Assembly (NCBI GenBank): GCA_033002965.1
Contig: JAURVB010012910.1
Coordinates: 52,884-116,883 of the forward strand
Direction of reading: 5' to 3'
Length of the DNA stretch: 64,000 nt
Source of the DNA: Piper betle
Lineage: Eukaryota > Streptophyta > Magnoliopsida > Piperales > Piperaceae
Positions 25,456-38,208 of the stretch are shown piece by piece. Numbering within the stretch: the stretch's first letter is position 1; each line of letters starts with the position of its first letter. The notes below the pieces were generated by a model. That model made no database searches and was not told the DNA's origin. It saw only the letters and a list, made by a program, of their open reading frames with translations. Both the position numbers and the translations under genes were made by a program.

Positions 25456-28365
25456 TGTAATACCCAATTCAATTCGAATAATGGACCGAATCTTGATGTT
25501 ATAATTTAGAAAGCTATTCATTGGACTACTAGCCCACAAATTTTATGAAAGTTGATCTAAATCCTCAAGGAGGTATAAGATGGTAACATTATTAGATTTT
25601 CATTCAATGCATGCTAATTATATTACCATAGGATGACTCTTACATTTAAGACTCCTAAGTCATGGGAGAGGTAACACCTCCTAATAACGAAGAGGGTGAA
25701 TTTACAGCTGCAATGATTACTCAAAGATAAAAGAAGTAACACCCATCATGCTGCTAAGAGGTTCAGCTTTTCAAAATGGGGAAGTATGACCTGGTCTTTA
25801 TACTTATTTTTGACCTTTAAGTTAAGCATCTAATTCTTAGAAGATGCTGATCTTGCAATAAAGCGAACACCATGTCATGGTTAACTATTCTACATACCCC
25901 ACAGACAAAATGAATATCTTGAACACTCGTCCTTCGCGTGGACTACTTAAGCGGTATGAACAGTAAGCTCCTTTAGTCTACGTATCACTGTCACACGTAC
26001 ACACAGCTGAAACAAAATACGTTTCTCATACCTCAATTGCTCCTCGTCATGTTCCAGGACTTTCAAACTTGCACAACATGTAGATGATCATTAGATTGAC
26101 TAAAAGTTAACACCCTACACGACAATAATGATATTAACATAATTACTCACATACTACACATAACATATCACACACACCACATAGGCTTTATGGCACCGGC
26201 CCACAATACATACATCACATCATCCAGAGTTTCCAATACATAAGTACTATAATCCTAAAATACGTAAGGCATACAACCCAAAACATAGATCAGATACAAC
26301 AATCAGCATAGTACATACACATAATACCATCCCCTGCCACAAGCATCTTGATCTACACACCTTTGCACTATCAATAATCAAACTTTGATTATTTGTCTGA
26401 AAATAGTTACTGATAAAACAATACTAGTAAATGAATATCTTAATACTCACGAGAAATCATAAAAATTCTAGAATACATCATAAGGCAGTAAGCTTTGGCT
26501 GACACGACCAAATATCATAAAAATTATAGATCAAATCAACAACTTCATACTCACATACATAGATACTTACGCTTACACCCTAACACCCGCGACATATCAT
26601 GTGGCTCGAAACAATGATAATGCCACAATTTTTGAAATGTGTTGCATTCGCAGTACCCTACTTATATTACACTACTTTAAGGTGTAAAGGAGTATTAGTG
26701 CAATTCATACATACCCATACCGCTCACTTTCATATTCTTGAAAAATGTAAAACTCATATACTTATATAGTAGACTTAGGAAGGGGATTATATCATAGGCT
26801 TTCTGGATCTTCTAATTCGAAAACAATCAAGGGTTCTCATCCTTGAAATTTTAATAAATTGTGGAAAATTTGGCTCAATGGCCCAGTATCGAAAGGAGCC
26901 AAGCAAAGATGAAGCAGAAGAGTCCTATAGACTTGAATGAGTGGAGCTCCACATGTCAACTCAACAAGCTAACTTCTTGTATCCTAACAAGGAGATGAAA
27001 CCCAAATCACAATTGAATTACTTTGACACACAAAATGAGGCAACACCTCCACAAATGCATGACTCATAAAACTTACTTTGCTTAAGTATCTTATTTAGTG
27101 AAGTGTTAAACCTCATTAGTTAACCTTAATTAGGATTTGGTGTTCCAAGTATCATTTTTAAAAAGTCTCATACTTAGGATTCGTCAAAAGAACTTCACCA
27201 GACGATTTTCCAGGCAAACCAAAATGCGTCCAAATGGGCTGGAATTTGGACCAGTGGGCCCTCACCCTCTAAAGGTTTGGTATAAAAATTTCCCAAGTGT
27301 CAGCCACTGGCTAATAAGGTCCCCCAAGGTCGGACTAAGGGGCTAGGAACAGTATGCTTCAATTGCGTACTAATTTTTCTGAGTCATGTTCATTGCCTTG
27401 GAGACTCCAAATGGGTCTAGGTAAAAGAGTATAATTAGCGAACACTGTGGGCTTTAGCCTAGTAATATATCATATTGATAGCCCATGCCATTTGGCCTGA
27501 ATGGGCTTGGGAATGGTAGGTATTGTCCAAAGATTTCTGGAGTTGGCTGGACGTACGGGAATAGGAAATTCCCACTGAATTACTTACCCATTCAATTGGC
27601 TGTTATAAATTTCATCAAATTTCACTACTCACACTAGGCTCAATGAATTTTGAAATCAAAGCTAAAGAATGAGGGTTACACACCTCATTCTTGTACACTC
27701 CCATAATTCGAGCAAGCTAACAATGTAAATGAATTTTAATTAACCCCAAATTTTACATGTTAATATTAAAAACTTATGGAGGCCTTATAAAAGTCTTACA
27801 GATTTTATAAAATTCTTTTAGGCGCTCAATTAGGAGCACGAATACAGAACATAACCAGGCATCCTAAAAGCACAACATACATATACATAGGTTATAGGTT
27901 TTGTTCAGGTCTTTATTGGAGTCATTTTCGCTTGATATTTTAGTGAGACATAGCAAACACAAAACCCAACAATATTGCAAAAGTTGGCAAGCTAAGGCTA
28001 CCTACACGAGCCAAAAAATTCAGAAAAGTGGCGGATATGCTTTTGTAAGTAGTAAAGCTGCCACATTTTACCAATTATGGCTACATACATACTGATACAA
28101 GCCAAATCAAGAGAAATTTACTCCATTAATATTGTAGATTTATCTCATAGGAACAAATGAAAGTGACTCCATGCAAAAATAACATATAGAGAGAATGTTG
28201 GAGCAGATCTACCAAATCTGTGCAAAAAGGCAACCATTGCATGTTCAGAAATAGATATCTATTTTTTTTATATGTAAAAATTATGAAACTACTTTATACA
28301 TGTTGTTAACACAACCAACTATATGCGAAACACAAAAATACCCAAACAACAACAACCTTGGACTG
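25456..28365 (-). repeat. 5' LTR of the family-B LARD, truncated
   Basis: Matches 19247-22000 block by block (for example the AATGAGGCAACGCC-type block, the TTAGTGAAGTG block and the TTAGGAGCACGAATACAGAAC block). Similarity stops at about 28365, so some 0.7 kb of the LTR start is missing. Confidence 0.75.
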
Positions 28366-29322
28366 AACTCCACCATATCCTAGCTTCGTCTTGGAATGCT
28401 CCTATGATAATGCGCACTCGGTGCTCCGTAGGGCATGCCATAGTGTCAACCACTCCTATAGCTGACGATATCCACAAGAATGCCTCTTCTGCGTCCAACT
28501 TTCCAAAGAAAGGTCGTCCACCATTCTTCATGAACCTCTCGTACTACCACAGTTCCAATTTCCTTGTATCCACTGATCTGTTCGATCCTTCTCCTTGCTC
28601 ATACCGAGGAAATTTTGGTCCCGTACCTGCTGGTATACCATCAAATCTTGTAGCTCCACTTCCGCCTGTAGTCTGCCCGCTACCTACTGCTGTGGTTCCA
28701 CTCATGTCCGGTCTCATCCTCACCTGAAGTGGGGCAAATAAAGGAGTTGTCGTTGGAGTAGCCCTTTGTTGCAGCGATGGAGGAGGAGGCGGCGGTAGAG
28801 GGTCTGTGGAAACTGCTGGCTCTCCCCGTGCCTCTTCACCCACTGCTGGTCTCTTCTCAGTTCTGACCACAGAAAGAGCTATCTGTCTGAGCTCTCTCCT
28901 GAATTCCTCTTGGTCTTGCTGCATTTGTTTCCTAAATTCTTCTTGACTTTGCTGCATTTGTATCTGAGCTTCCGCCAACCTGGCAATCACTACGTCTCTC
29001 CTTGTCGACTACTTCTGGTGCGGTAACTGTCATGACCATTGTCTCGGTCCCGGTAACTATCTCGGTCACGACGACTATCTCGATGATGGCTCTCACCACG
29101 TCGGCTAGCTGAAACTGGCACACTGACCTCTACTGGTGGCATGGCAGTCCTAGGTTGACTGGAGACGGCATCACTATGAATAGGGCTAGGACTGTCCTGT
29201 CTGGCTAGTGGAGGTGATGGGGTCCTGATCTGCGTCCGGCGGGTCTGTGTCACCATGTCACTACAAATTCTTGATCTCCTGTCACACCACCGATTCGTAA
29301 AAAATCTGCAACCCAAAAACAT
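28366..29322 (-). pseudogene. Ty3/gypsy gag (N-terminal two thirds), broken
   Basis: Read on the minus strand from about 29260: MVTQTRRTQIRTPSPP, an Arg/Asp-rich stretch (SRRDRDSYRDRD), a Gln/Glu-rich coiled-coil stretch (MQQSQEEFRKQMQQDQEEF), a Pro/Gly-rich linker, then the capsid-like part FMKNGGRPFFGKLDAEEAF and DEARIWWSSVQ. Frameshifts or stops lie near 28990 and 28540. The zinc knuckle and all of pol are missing because the sequence joins family-B LTR sequence at 28366. Its primer site and 5' LTR are directly upstream (29415-32315), so this gag belongs to family A. Confidence 0.85.
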
Positions 29323-29416
29323 TAAGACAGAAAAATACTTCTCGGCATAGCTCGGAGCAGCTTCGGCACAAATGTAATTTGTAACGCACCTACCATCTTA
29401 ATCAACCAAGGGTTAG

Positions 29417-29431
29417 CTTTGATACCATTAT
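29417..29431 (-). other. Primer-binding site of family-A element
   Basis: On the minus strand the LTR end GGGTGTTACA is followed by ATAATGGTATCAAAGC, close to the initiator-Met tRNA primer site. This fixes the LTR at 29432-32315 as a 5' LTR in minus orientation. Confidence 0.8.
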
Positions 29432-31105
29432 TGTAACACCCTGTTTCGGCTCACCAGTGAATCGACCCGGAAATATCATTGGCAACCAAACTGTTCGCTA
29501 ATCTACTGGATTCAGTTAAGCCGACCCAGATCTGCCCTCGGCGTCTTAAGATGGGGATGCAACCATGAAATGCATGAATGGGAACAATTGGGTTCTAACG
29601 CGGTCCTACATGCATGCCATGACGTGCAAGTAAAACAAAACCATGCAACAAGCAAGAAATTTAAATAAAAATTTATTAATTTTTATGGAAAAACGGACAG
29701 AATCTCCCCTAAAAGTGCAATAAGGGCCAACCTGTCCACAACAAGGGTATATAAGTATTTTATCAAAATCCGATAAAACATAACAATCTACCGCTGCAAC
29801 CCATCATTATCTCATTTGTTTTCATCTAAGCCGAGGATGACCTCCAAGGCTCCCTACTCATTCACATTTATCCTTTCATTTCATAACAAGCAATTCATCC
29901 AAACAAACACATCAAAATTATCATTCGTGTAGCATTAACACACCATCATTATACATTACACGCGGCAGGTACATGTGTGCACGATTCTGTGCTGCTCCTC
30001 CGCAGTCCCGATAGCTTTCATCCCTCGCATTTCTCACCTACTTATATATAGAAAAACCGTCAGTAACGAGTGTTACCGGCCCGAGAAATAACTAATATCA
30101 ATCTGGCACAAGAGAGCAAACTCTCCTGTTGAATCAAAACTATATACTTCCTCAAGAACTCTCATCAGGGCATATATGGGAGCCGTCGCCCTCGGGTTGA
30201 CAGTGTCCCCCTTTCTTTCTCATTCTCATACCTTGGCCATTTCTCTATCAGTTCTTGCATCAAATCTCATTCCTTTCTGCCCACTACATCTTGCATATTA
30301 CTCCTAGCCTTGAGCACGAAGGCCAAGCATTCTCAGGTAGTCGCCTTTAGTACCCTTTGAACCACAAGTCTAGACATGCGCTGCATTGTAGTACATGTAA
30401 ACCTCCACACTTCTCCGGGTTTGAGGAACTCAAAGGTGGAGTTGTCCGGATCCTTCGGGAACGAAGTGGGTTCTCCCCAGCTCCAGAGCCCGCTCTTCTG
30501 AGCACACGCCCTATCTGAAGGCGTGGCCGTCAATAATCCTCATTCCATCTCTCACCAAAAATGCAAAAAATATACATTTATAGGCCTGGTTGGGATTTAT
30601 ACAATAGGCCCGAAGGCAACTTGTGGTGGATCTTAATTTCAAAAACTGACTCAAGAGATCTCATCCTCGAGGGTTATTAATCTGAACAAAACTGTTGGCT
30701 AAATGGCCCGAGTTAAGTGGGATCCGATAAAATGCCACTTGACTCGTCCTGCACGTGATAAATCAAATACACAATAGAATAGCATAAAACAGAGAATGAG
30801 TCCTAAACAGACCTGGTAAAAGCTCCAAGCGTGTCCTTGTGGCTAGGCAGTAAGCTCCTACTCCATACCTACACATCGAAACGAAATACTAACGCCTGCT
30901 CATGATGATGTCATACATCCTATATCACACATACATCCATCACGCATCAATCAACACACATCAACCTATATCAATTCTAGCAAGTCTACTTAGGCTAGTT
31001 TGCATTAGATCATGATCATTACCTAGTTACCGTAATTAGTTTCTTAGCCTCCATTTTTAACACCACTCAATCAAACAAATTTCATATTTTATCCTTAATC
31101 AATTC

Positions 31106-31151
<46 letters not shown>

Positions 31152-32315
31152 ACACACAATTCACCAATCCTAGCATGCAATTCTAATAATTAATACTTTT
31201 AAATAATTAAATTAATATAAATTATACCTCGCTGGATTCGTGGATCGAATTCGACACCCTATGACGTCCGAAGTTCGATAAGGTTCGATCAGAGGGATTC
31301 GGCAGAAGATCAGGTGATTTTCGACGAATTTCGGTGAATCCAATTTTCCGGCCACTTCCGGTGGTTTTCCAGCGACTGCCTCAGCGGTTTTCTGGCGACT
31401 AGTCCGACGGGGCAATCGGGGTAAGGGTTAGCACCAGCTTGGCGAGCTCGTCCCAACGGTGGTGACAGTAAGGACAGCCGCGGCGGAGATGACCGCCAGC
31501 AGTGGCATCGAGTTTGGTCGGGGCAGTCGGTTGTTCTGATCAGGCCCACAACCGGCTTCGACAGCGGCACTAGGTAAGGGGGAAACATCAGGGAGGTCAA
31601 GGGGGTGGTCGTCGGGGTCATAGTGGCGGCGGCACGGCCTGGATGGCGGCGAATCGACAACCAGAGCGTCATGGCTTGTGGGGTGATTCCGGTGCCGTGG
31701 CGGTGAGATGGTGGCCGAGGTTGGTCGTGGCGGCACGGCAGGGCAGGGTAGCGTTGATCGGCGGAAGTGCGACGTCGGCGACGGTGGGCGGCAATCTCAA
31801 GGGCGGCAACGGCTAGGGTTTTGGAAGGGGGAAGGTGTCGGAAGGGAGAAAAACACCCCTAGTGGCAAACTCGTAAATAAGTATTGACTCGATTCCTACT
31901 CAAGTCAAAATAATAACTAGTTCGTAATAAATCCTAAAAAAATGTCTAGAAAAATATGAAAAAATCCCATAAAATAAAACAAACACAACAACATCCAAAT
32001 GACATGCTCTATAACTAATAACCCACCCGAATATGATCTAACGTGTCTTAATGTGTTATTCGGCCTAAAACTATTTCTACGATCAAATACATAAAAAAGA
32101 AAAATACTACATACTTTTATATATTCTGATAACTCATTTCTTACCATCTTTTTGACGTTATCATCATATATTTAGGTACACCTGACTCTCATCGCTCATA
32201 ACTCACGGTTGGCCTCGACTCAGCATGCGGTTCATAAAACTGACTCAACCCGAACCAACGGTTGAACCGACTGGTTCGGTAAAATAAAACTCTGACTCGA
32301 GTCACGGGTTTTACA
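29432..32315 (-). repeat. Family-A LTR copy 3 (5' LTR), 2884 bp
   Basis: On the minus strand it starts TGTAAAACCCGTGACTCGAG and ends GAGCCGAAACAGGGTGTTACA-like. It aligns over its whole length with copy 4 (35780-38648). It carries a (TA)n tract (31108-31142) and a GC-rich stretch (31230-31870). The ATG of the module is lost here (GAGTTTGCC in place of ATGAAACTGCC). Confidence 0.88.
31108..31142. repeat. (AT)n microsatellite
   Basis: Pure AT run in family-A LTR copy 3; copy 4 has only a short interrupted AT tract at the same place. Confidence 0.9.
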
Positions 32316-34950
32316 ATGGGAGTTGGCATTTGGGATGAAAAAGACGCCCCCTCACAAAATATAAAATGAAAATGATGGCTAGGATATGTAAAAACACCCC
32401 AATACCCGTATTTCATTTAACTCGGTAACCGGGTCGAGAATAAAATACCGGGTAACTGGGTAGAGAATAAGTTATAATAATCATATATTAATAATAATAA
32501 TAATAATAATCCAACGTTCAATCCTTCTCGGACTAAGTTGAATATTTTATTTATTTTATTTTATTTTTTTCACGGTCTTTACATACTAGTGGTCTCAATA
32601 AGCTAAAGGAGCGAAGAAGGTGATAGGCAAAGGCCAACTTCACCGAAGTGGGATGTACGTAGAGGGAAGGTGACGGGCTTTTTGCTCATGAGCTCATTAA
32701 GGAGCTCGGGAAGGTGGACTTCCACCACAGACGACCAAAGGGAAGCAGAGCTCGTGATCAGTGAATGGAGAAGGCCAACAAGGATTCTGAAGTTTCTTCA
32801 GGTAGTGACTAGTGGTCTCAATCAGCTAAAGGAGAGAAGAAGGTGACGGGCAAAGGCCAACTTCACCAAAGTGGGATGTACGCATAGGGAAATTAAAATC
32901 CCTCCATTTTATGTTTTAAATTTTAGTTCCAATTAGTATTAGTCGGCTCTATTTTTTTTGGTTATTTTATTTAGTCAACTGCAATTAATTTTAGCTGATT
33001 AGGTTAGGCCAAACTCGAACGATCAAGTCCATCGTTGCAAGTCGTTGGAGATGGCGACTCACAGTGAGTCTTGACATTTATTGTGGGAGGGCATGGTTTA
33101 TTAGGCTGCATTAATATGAATACGACCTTAGTTCGGTATTTTATGAATAAATAAAAAAACACTTAACGAAAGCAACCTAATATACTTTCTAATCCAAAAA
33201 TAGCAAACTAAAATAACATAAAAACAGATCAAAATACACGCTAAACAAAAATTAAACTAATTAATTAAAACAATAAAGCATGCATATCATCTGATCATTA
33301 TAATAAACTCTATAAATTAAATAAACAATTGTTCATAATTAATCAGATAATTATAAACGATATTATCATGTTTATTAAGCCATAAAATATCAATATCTAA
33401 ATATGATAAACATAGATCACGCTACAAATTAATACAAAAATTAAGAAAAATGTGATTTTTAATAAAAACACCTTTGATCCATTATGAAATAATAATAAAT
33501 CATGAAAACAGTAGCTTAGAGGCATATAATGATCTTAAAACATGATAATCAATCTGGCTCAATGCCAGCGTAAAATTAAATAAATCAGAGTAAATAAAAT
33601 AAATAGAACTTGGATTGTAAAAGGATAGAAATCATAAGTCGATTGTCACTAGATTTAGCACCACAATCTATCTCCTCCTTTCTTCCCTTTTTTCACCGTT
33701 TTTTAAATATGGAGATTAAAGATTTCTTGTATAGAAGTTAAAGAGAACTAACGTTGGCGAGATAAGAGAAAATATCCTCATTTAATCTCAACGTATTAGA
33801 TTAGAGGGAAATTAGTTTTGGATAAAACTTTGACCCCTTCTACTTGTCTCTATACCTTAAACAACATTATTTTATTTTGTGGGGCCACACCACATAAAAT
33901 ACATCGACACACATAGAGGAATGCAATGCTTTTGCGTAATATGAATTGAGCATAAAGATGGTTAATTTTCTACAAGTCCTAGGGATAAATTAACCCAATC
34001 AGTGAACACACAAGTAGAACACCTATTCTAAAGTCCAATCTCATAATCAATTTTTGTGCCACTTTCAATGCAAGTAGATGGTGGTTGAACCAACCCCATG
34101 AAAAATTGGCTTTTGATTAATATTTTTCACCTTTTCTACCCACTTGATGCTGGTTGTTACCGCCCCATGCCCCACGTAGGAAATAGAATTTGTAGTTTTT
34201 CTAAACTTTTAACGTTGTTAGATGGATGTAATGTGCACCCAAGTAATCTTTATGCCTATAAATGTTTGATAGAATTCAAGTTGTAATCATCCAGCTTTGA
34301 AATACAAATCTTATGAAGATTTTCTCCAACTTGTTCTCGTATAGAACTTGCAGAAGTTTCAGGTACAATCACTTGGATTCCAACCCTTATAATATTTGTT
34401 TCTCGTTCTCCTACAGTCGTGCGTCAATATTTCTTTGATAATGTTGGTTTCTTACTGATTATAGCGAAGGGGTTAGTATTCATTTACTTGATACTACTGA
34501 TTTCTTGTTTGTTATAATCATGCATTTATTCATTATACCTTATTTGGACAATTTGAGATTTGATTTACAAACTATTGACATCGGGTTTTGCAACAGGTTC
34601 ATTCACGTTCCCATTATTTGGTTGTCAGTGCTTTTGCTTACAAACTAGGTTAACATATTCTTTTGTTTCTAGTGTTTCCATTAAGAATTCAAAAAAAAAT
34701 CTTGCTTTTGTTTTCCTGTCCTTACTATAATATTCCTAATTCTTGTCTTATATCCTTTCTTATTCTTATTGTTCTTATAAACTATTCTATGTTCTTCTTT
34801 GCCATGTGATCCTTCTTTAAAAAAAAGGAATTGTGAAAAAAAAGAAAGATTTTGAAGAAAAGAAGAATTGTGAAAAATGAAAAAAGAGTCTCATTGACTC
34901 TTCAATTTCTTTCTTTTCATCTCCTATCATTTTATTTCTATCTTCCATCT
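32316..34950. other. AT-rich interval between repeats, no gene recognised
   Basis: Holds a (TAA)n run at about 32486-32510 and an 80-bp direct repeat (separate entry). The rest is AT-rich. Around 34230-34330 a TGCCTATAAATG phrase followed by a CT-rich stretch looks like the promoter and leader of a decayed copia-type LTR, but no terminal repeat pair is found. Confidence 0.45.
32586..32890. repeat. Direct repeat pair, ~80 bp each
   Basis: Copies at about 32586-32665 and 32808-32888 share ACTAGTGGTCTCAAT, AGCTAAAGGAG and GGGATGTACG. They are about 90% alike and separated by ~140 bases containing AAGGAGCTCGGGAAGG. Not assigned to a family. Confidence 0.8.
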
Positions 34951-34954
34951 TTTT

Positions 34955-35779
34955 GCATTAGTAGAAATCGGTATCAGCGACCGAAATCTGGTTATTGAAG
35001 ACCATAAATCTGGTCACTCAAAAATTGCGCCTGGATTTGCGGATGCCAACTCCGACAGCAGTTGATAAGGTTGTTAATAAAATTTGCAATCAGAAAGAAA
35101 TTAGGTGGAAAAAGTAGCAACTGGACGCATCCATTTCAGTTTGGTTTCCAAGTTAGCGACCAAGATAACGTTCACAAAGCCGATTTCAACCATTTGAAAC
35201 CTGGTTTCCAATCACAAATTTGGTTTCATCTTCAGTTCTTGACTAGTTTCTTTCCAATCGGTAAATATTTGCGACCAGTTGCTTGTTGCAAATGTTGTAA
35301 CAAAGCTAAATGATGACAAAATATATATAAAAACATATAATAGAAGCTAAATCTAAAATAAAATAAAATATTCAACATCATACATGAAATATAAATCAAA
35401 TATCTTCTACAAAAAAACCATATGTCTACATGAAGGGAGGGGCAGGAGGATCACAAGGGGCATATTAGGGTCACAATCACTAGGGCCACTATGTTCTAAA
35501 TATGGTCATCATGTGGCAAAGCATCCGAGCATCTAAAGCAACAGTAATGGACTAAACAAGTCGGTCATCTATAGTTTAAGACTCCTCCCTAAGTCGTTGG
35601 TCTCTTTCATCAAGAAGCTAGGTAAGGTGGCGATCCCGGGCCTCAGCCTCCACCCTCATCTCCTCCCTCATCCTCGTAATCTCTGCTTGTCTATCCTGCT
35701 TGGACATCTCTAAATCCTCGAGGCAGTGGAGTAAGGACTTATCAGGCTAAGGAGTCTGGCTGTTCATACCAACACCAGA
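34955..35779 (-). mobile_element. CACTA (En/Spm)-like fragment
   Basis: The left end reads CATTAGTAGAAATCGGTATC followed by AGCGACCGAAATC, resembling a mutated CACTA terminal repeat with subterminal CGACC motifs; GGTTTCCAA-type motifs recur to about 35290. On the minus strand, 35750-35590 translates to a charged coiled coil (MSKQDRQAEITRMREEMRV) like the C-terminal tails of plant Ptta/En/Spm transposase-associated proteins, followed by stops. The rest of the element is missing, cut by family-A LTR copy 4 at 35780. The family call is inference from these two weak signals. Confidence 0.5.
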
Positions 35780-37476
35780 TGTAACACCCCGTTTCGGCTC
35801 ACCCGTGAACCGACCCGGAAATGTCACCGGCGACCGAACCGTTCGCTAATCTACTAGGTTCGGTTAAGCCGTCCAGGATCTACTCTCGGCGTTTCAAGAT
35901 GGAGATGCAAATATGAAATGCATGAATGGGAACGATTGGGTTCTAACGCGGTCCTACATGCATGCTATGATGTACAAGCAAAACAAGACAAAATAATAAA
36001 TGAGAAACCAAAAGAAAATATATACTATTTTATGAAAATACGATAACACATAATAATCTACCATGACATTAAATCATTATCTCATTCGTTTTTACCCGAG
36101 CCGAGTCTGAACTCCAAGGCTCCCTACTCATTCATATTTATCAGTTCGTTTCATAACAAGCAATTCATTCAAGCAAACACATCAAAATTATCATTTACAT
36201 AACAATAACACACCATCATTATACATACGTTACACGCGGCAGGTACATGTGTGCGCGGTTCCGTGCTGCTCCTCCGCAGTCCCGACAACTTTCATCGCTC
36301 GCATTCCTCACCTACATATATATAGAAAAACCGTCAGTAACGAGTGTTACCGGCCCGAAAAATAACTAATATCAATCTGGCACAGGAGAGCAAACTCTCC
36401 TGTTGAATGAAAACCATATACTTCCTCAAGAACTCTCATCAGGGCACATACGGGAGCCGTCGCCCTCGGGTCGACAGCGTCCCCTATCTTTCACATTCTC
36501 ATGCCTCGGCCATTTCTCTATTGCTTCTCGCGTCAAATCTCATTCCTTTCCGCCCTCTGCACCTTCCATATTACTCCTGGCCTTGAGCACGAAGGCCGAG
36601 TACTCTCAGGCAGTCGCCTTCAGTACCCTTTGAAACCACAAGTCTAGACATGCGCTGCAATGCAGTACCCGTGAACCTCCACACTTCTCCGGGTTTGAGG
36701 AACTCAAAGGTGGAGTTGTCAGGATCCCTCGGGAATGAAACGGCCCGCACACCATTCCAGAGCCCACTGTCGACACACACGTGCCCGCTCGCGTAGCACG
36801 GTAGTCGGATTTCCCTCATTCAGTCTCTCACAAAAACACGAAAACTATACATATATATAGGTCTGGGTTGGGATTTATACAATAGGCCCGAAGGCAACGT
36901 GAGCTGGATCTGAAGTTCGAAAACAAACTCGAGGGATCTCATCCTCGAGGGTTATTAATCCGGAAAATCGTTGGCTAAATGGCCCGAGTTAAGTGGGATT
37001 CGATAAAACGCCACTTAACTCGTCCTGCACATAATAAATCAAATACACAAGAGAGTAGCGTAAATCAGAGAACGAGTCCTAAACGGACCTGGTAGAAGCT
37101 CCAAACGGGTCCACGCGCCTAGGCGGCGAGCTCCTACACCGTACCTACACAATCAAGCTAAAAACTAACGCCCGCATGATGAATCACACATCCTATAGCA
37201 TACACACACAATCAACACAATCACGCATCAATCAACACACATCAACCTATATCAATTCTAGCAAGTCTACTTAGGTTAGTTTGCATTAATCATGATCATT
37301 ACCTAGTTACCCTAATTGGTTTCTTAACCTCCATTTTTAACACCACTTAATCAACAATTTCATATTTTATCCTTAATCAAATCTACATTTATATATATTA
37401 TTATAACACACAATTCACCAATCCTAGCATGTAATTCTAATAATCAATACTTTAAAAAAAATTAAATTAAAATAAA

Positions 37477-38208
37477 TTATACCTCGCGTCGTCGAAAATC
37501 GGCGACGGCTAGGGTTCCCGTTTCGTGGCTCGAAACTCGAATTCGGCGCCTAGCGGCGTCCGAAGTCCGATCAGATTGGACCGGGTGCGTTCGGCGGATG
37601 ATCCGGCGAATTTCCCACGAATCCAATTTTCCGGCGGTTCCGGCGGTTTTCCGGCGAGTGTCGGCGGTTTTCCGGCGGATTCCGACGGTTTTCCGGCGAT
37701 GATTCGGGACAGGGCAATCAGGGGGTCTATCAGCACCAGCTCGACGAGCTCGGTCCGATGGTGGTGTCAAACAGGGTAACCGAGGCGGCGATGGCCGTCG
37801 ACGGCGGCGTCGAAAATGGGCGGCGGCGGCGGCGTGCTCCGATCGGGGCTCCGGCCGGCCTCGACGGCGCTCGGGATGGTGGGGGAAATGTCGGCGACGG
37901 CGAGGGGGTGGTCGTCGGGGCCACAGCGGCGGCGGCGCGGCCCGGACGGCGGCGGAATCCGGCTTGGAGTGGCGACGGCCGAGGCGGTTTCGTGGGGCGA
38001 TTCCGGCGTCGTGGCGGCGTGCCAGCAGGCGATCAGTGGCCTGGGTCGGTCGGGGCGGCACGGCGACTGCACGGCGGGGCGGGGCGGCGTTGCTCGGCGG
38101 CAGCACGGTGTCGGCAGGCGGCGGCGGCGGTGACGAGAAGAGGGGCGGCGAGGGTTTTGGTGAAGAAGGGTCGGGAAAGATGAAGAAATGCTCTAGTGGC
38201 AGTTTCAT
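37477..38208 (-). other. LTR-embedded ORF, 243 codons, Pro/Arg-rich (family A copy 4)
   Basis: Minus-strand ORF beginning MKLPLEHFFIFPD at the ATG inside the GAGTC module and running through the GC-rich block. It contains Pro-rich and Arg-rich low-complexity parts and three 7-residue repeats (RRKTVGI, RRKTADT, RRKTAGT). The phrase AGADRPPDCPV is echoed in copy 3 as AGANPYPDCPV. Nothing resembles a known domain. It may be a leader ORF of the retrotransposon RNA, a gene piece captured long ago, or a composition effect. Plus-strand frames over the same block look like shadows. Confidence 0.4.
37630..37700. repeat. 21-bp tandem repeat, three units
   Basis: GGTTTTCCGGCG recurs at 21-base spacing; on the minus strand it codes for the RRKT heptads noted above. 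Confidence 0.8.

Larger units (their letters stand above)
19247..28365 (-). mobile_element. Family-B large non-autonomous LTR retrotransposon (LARD)
   Basis: On the minus strand: 5' LTR 28365-25456 (its start cut off), primer site just below 25456, internal region 25437-22771, purine tract near 22770-22790, 3' LTR 22770-19247. The two LTRs align over most of their length in the same block order. Each is about 3 kb or more. The 2.7-kb internal region has no gag or pol. Size, long LTRs and lack of coding sequence fit LARDs. The 5' LTR ends abruptly at about 28365 inside foreign gag sequence. Confidence 0.8.

Noticed and set aside
28323..28727. 134-codon plus-strand ORF
   Set aside because: Antisense to a clear gag coding segment with recognisable motifs on the minus strand.
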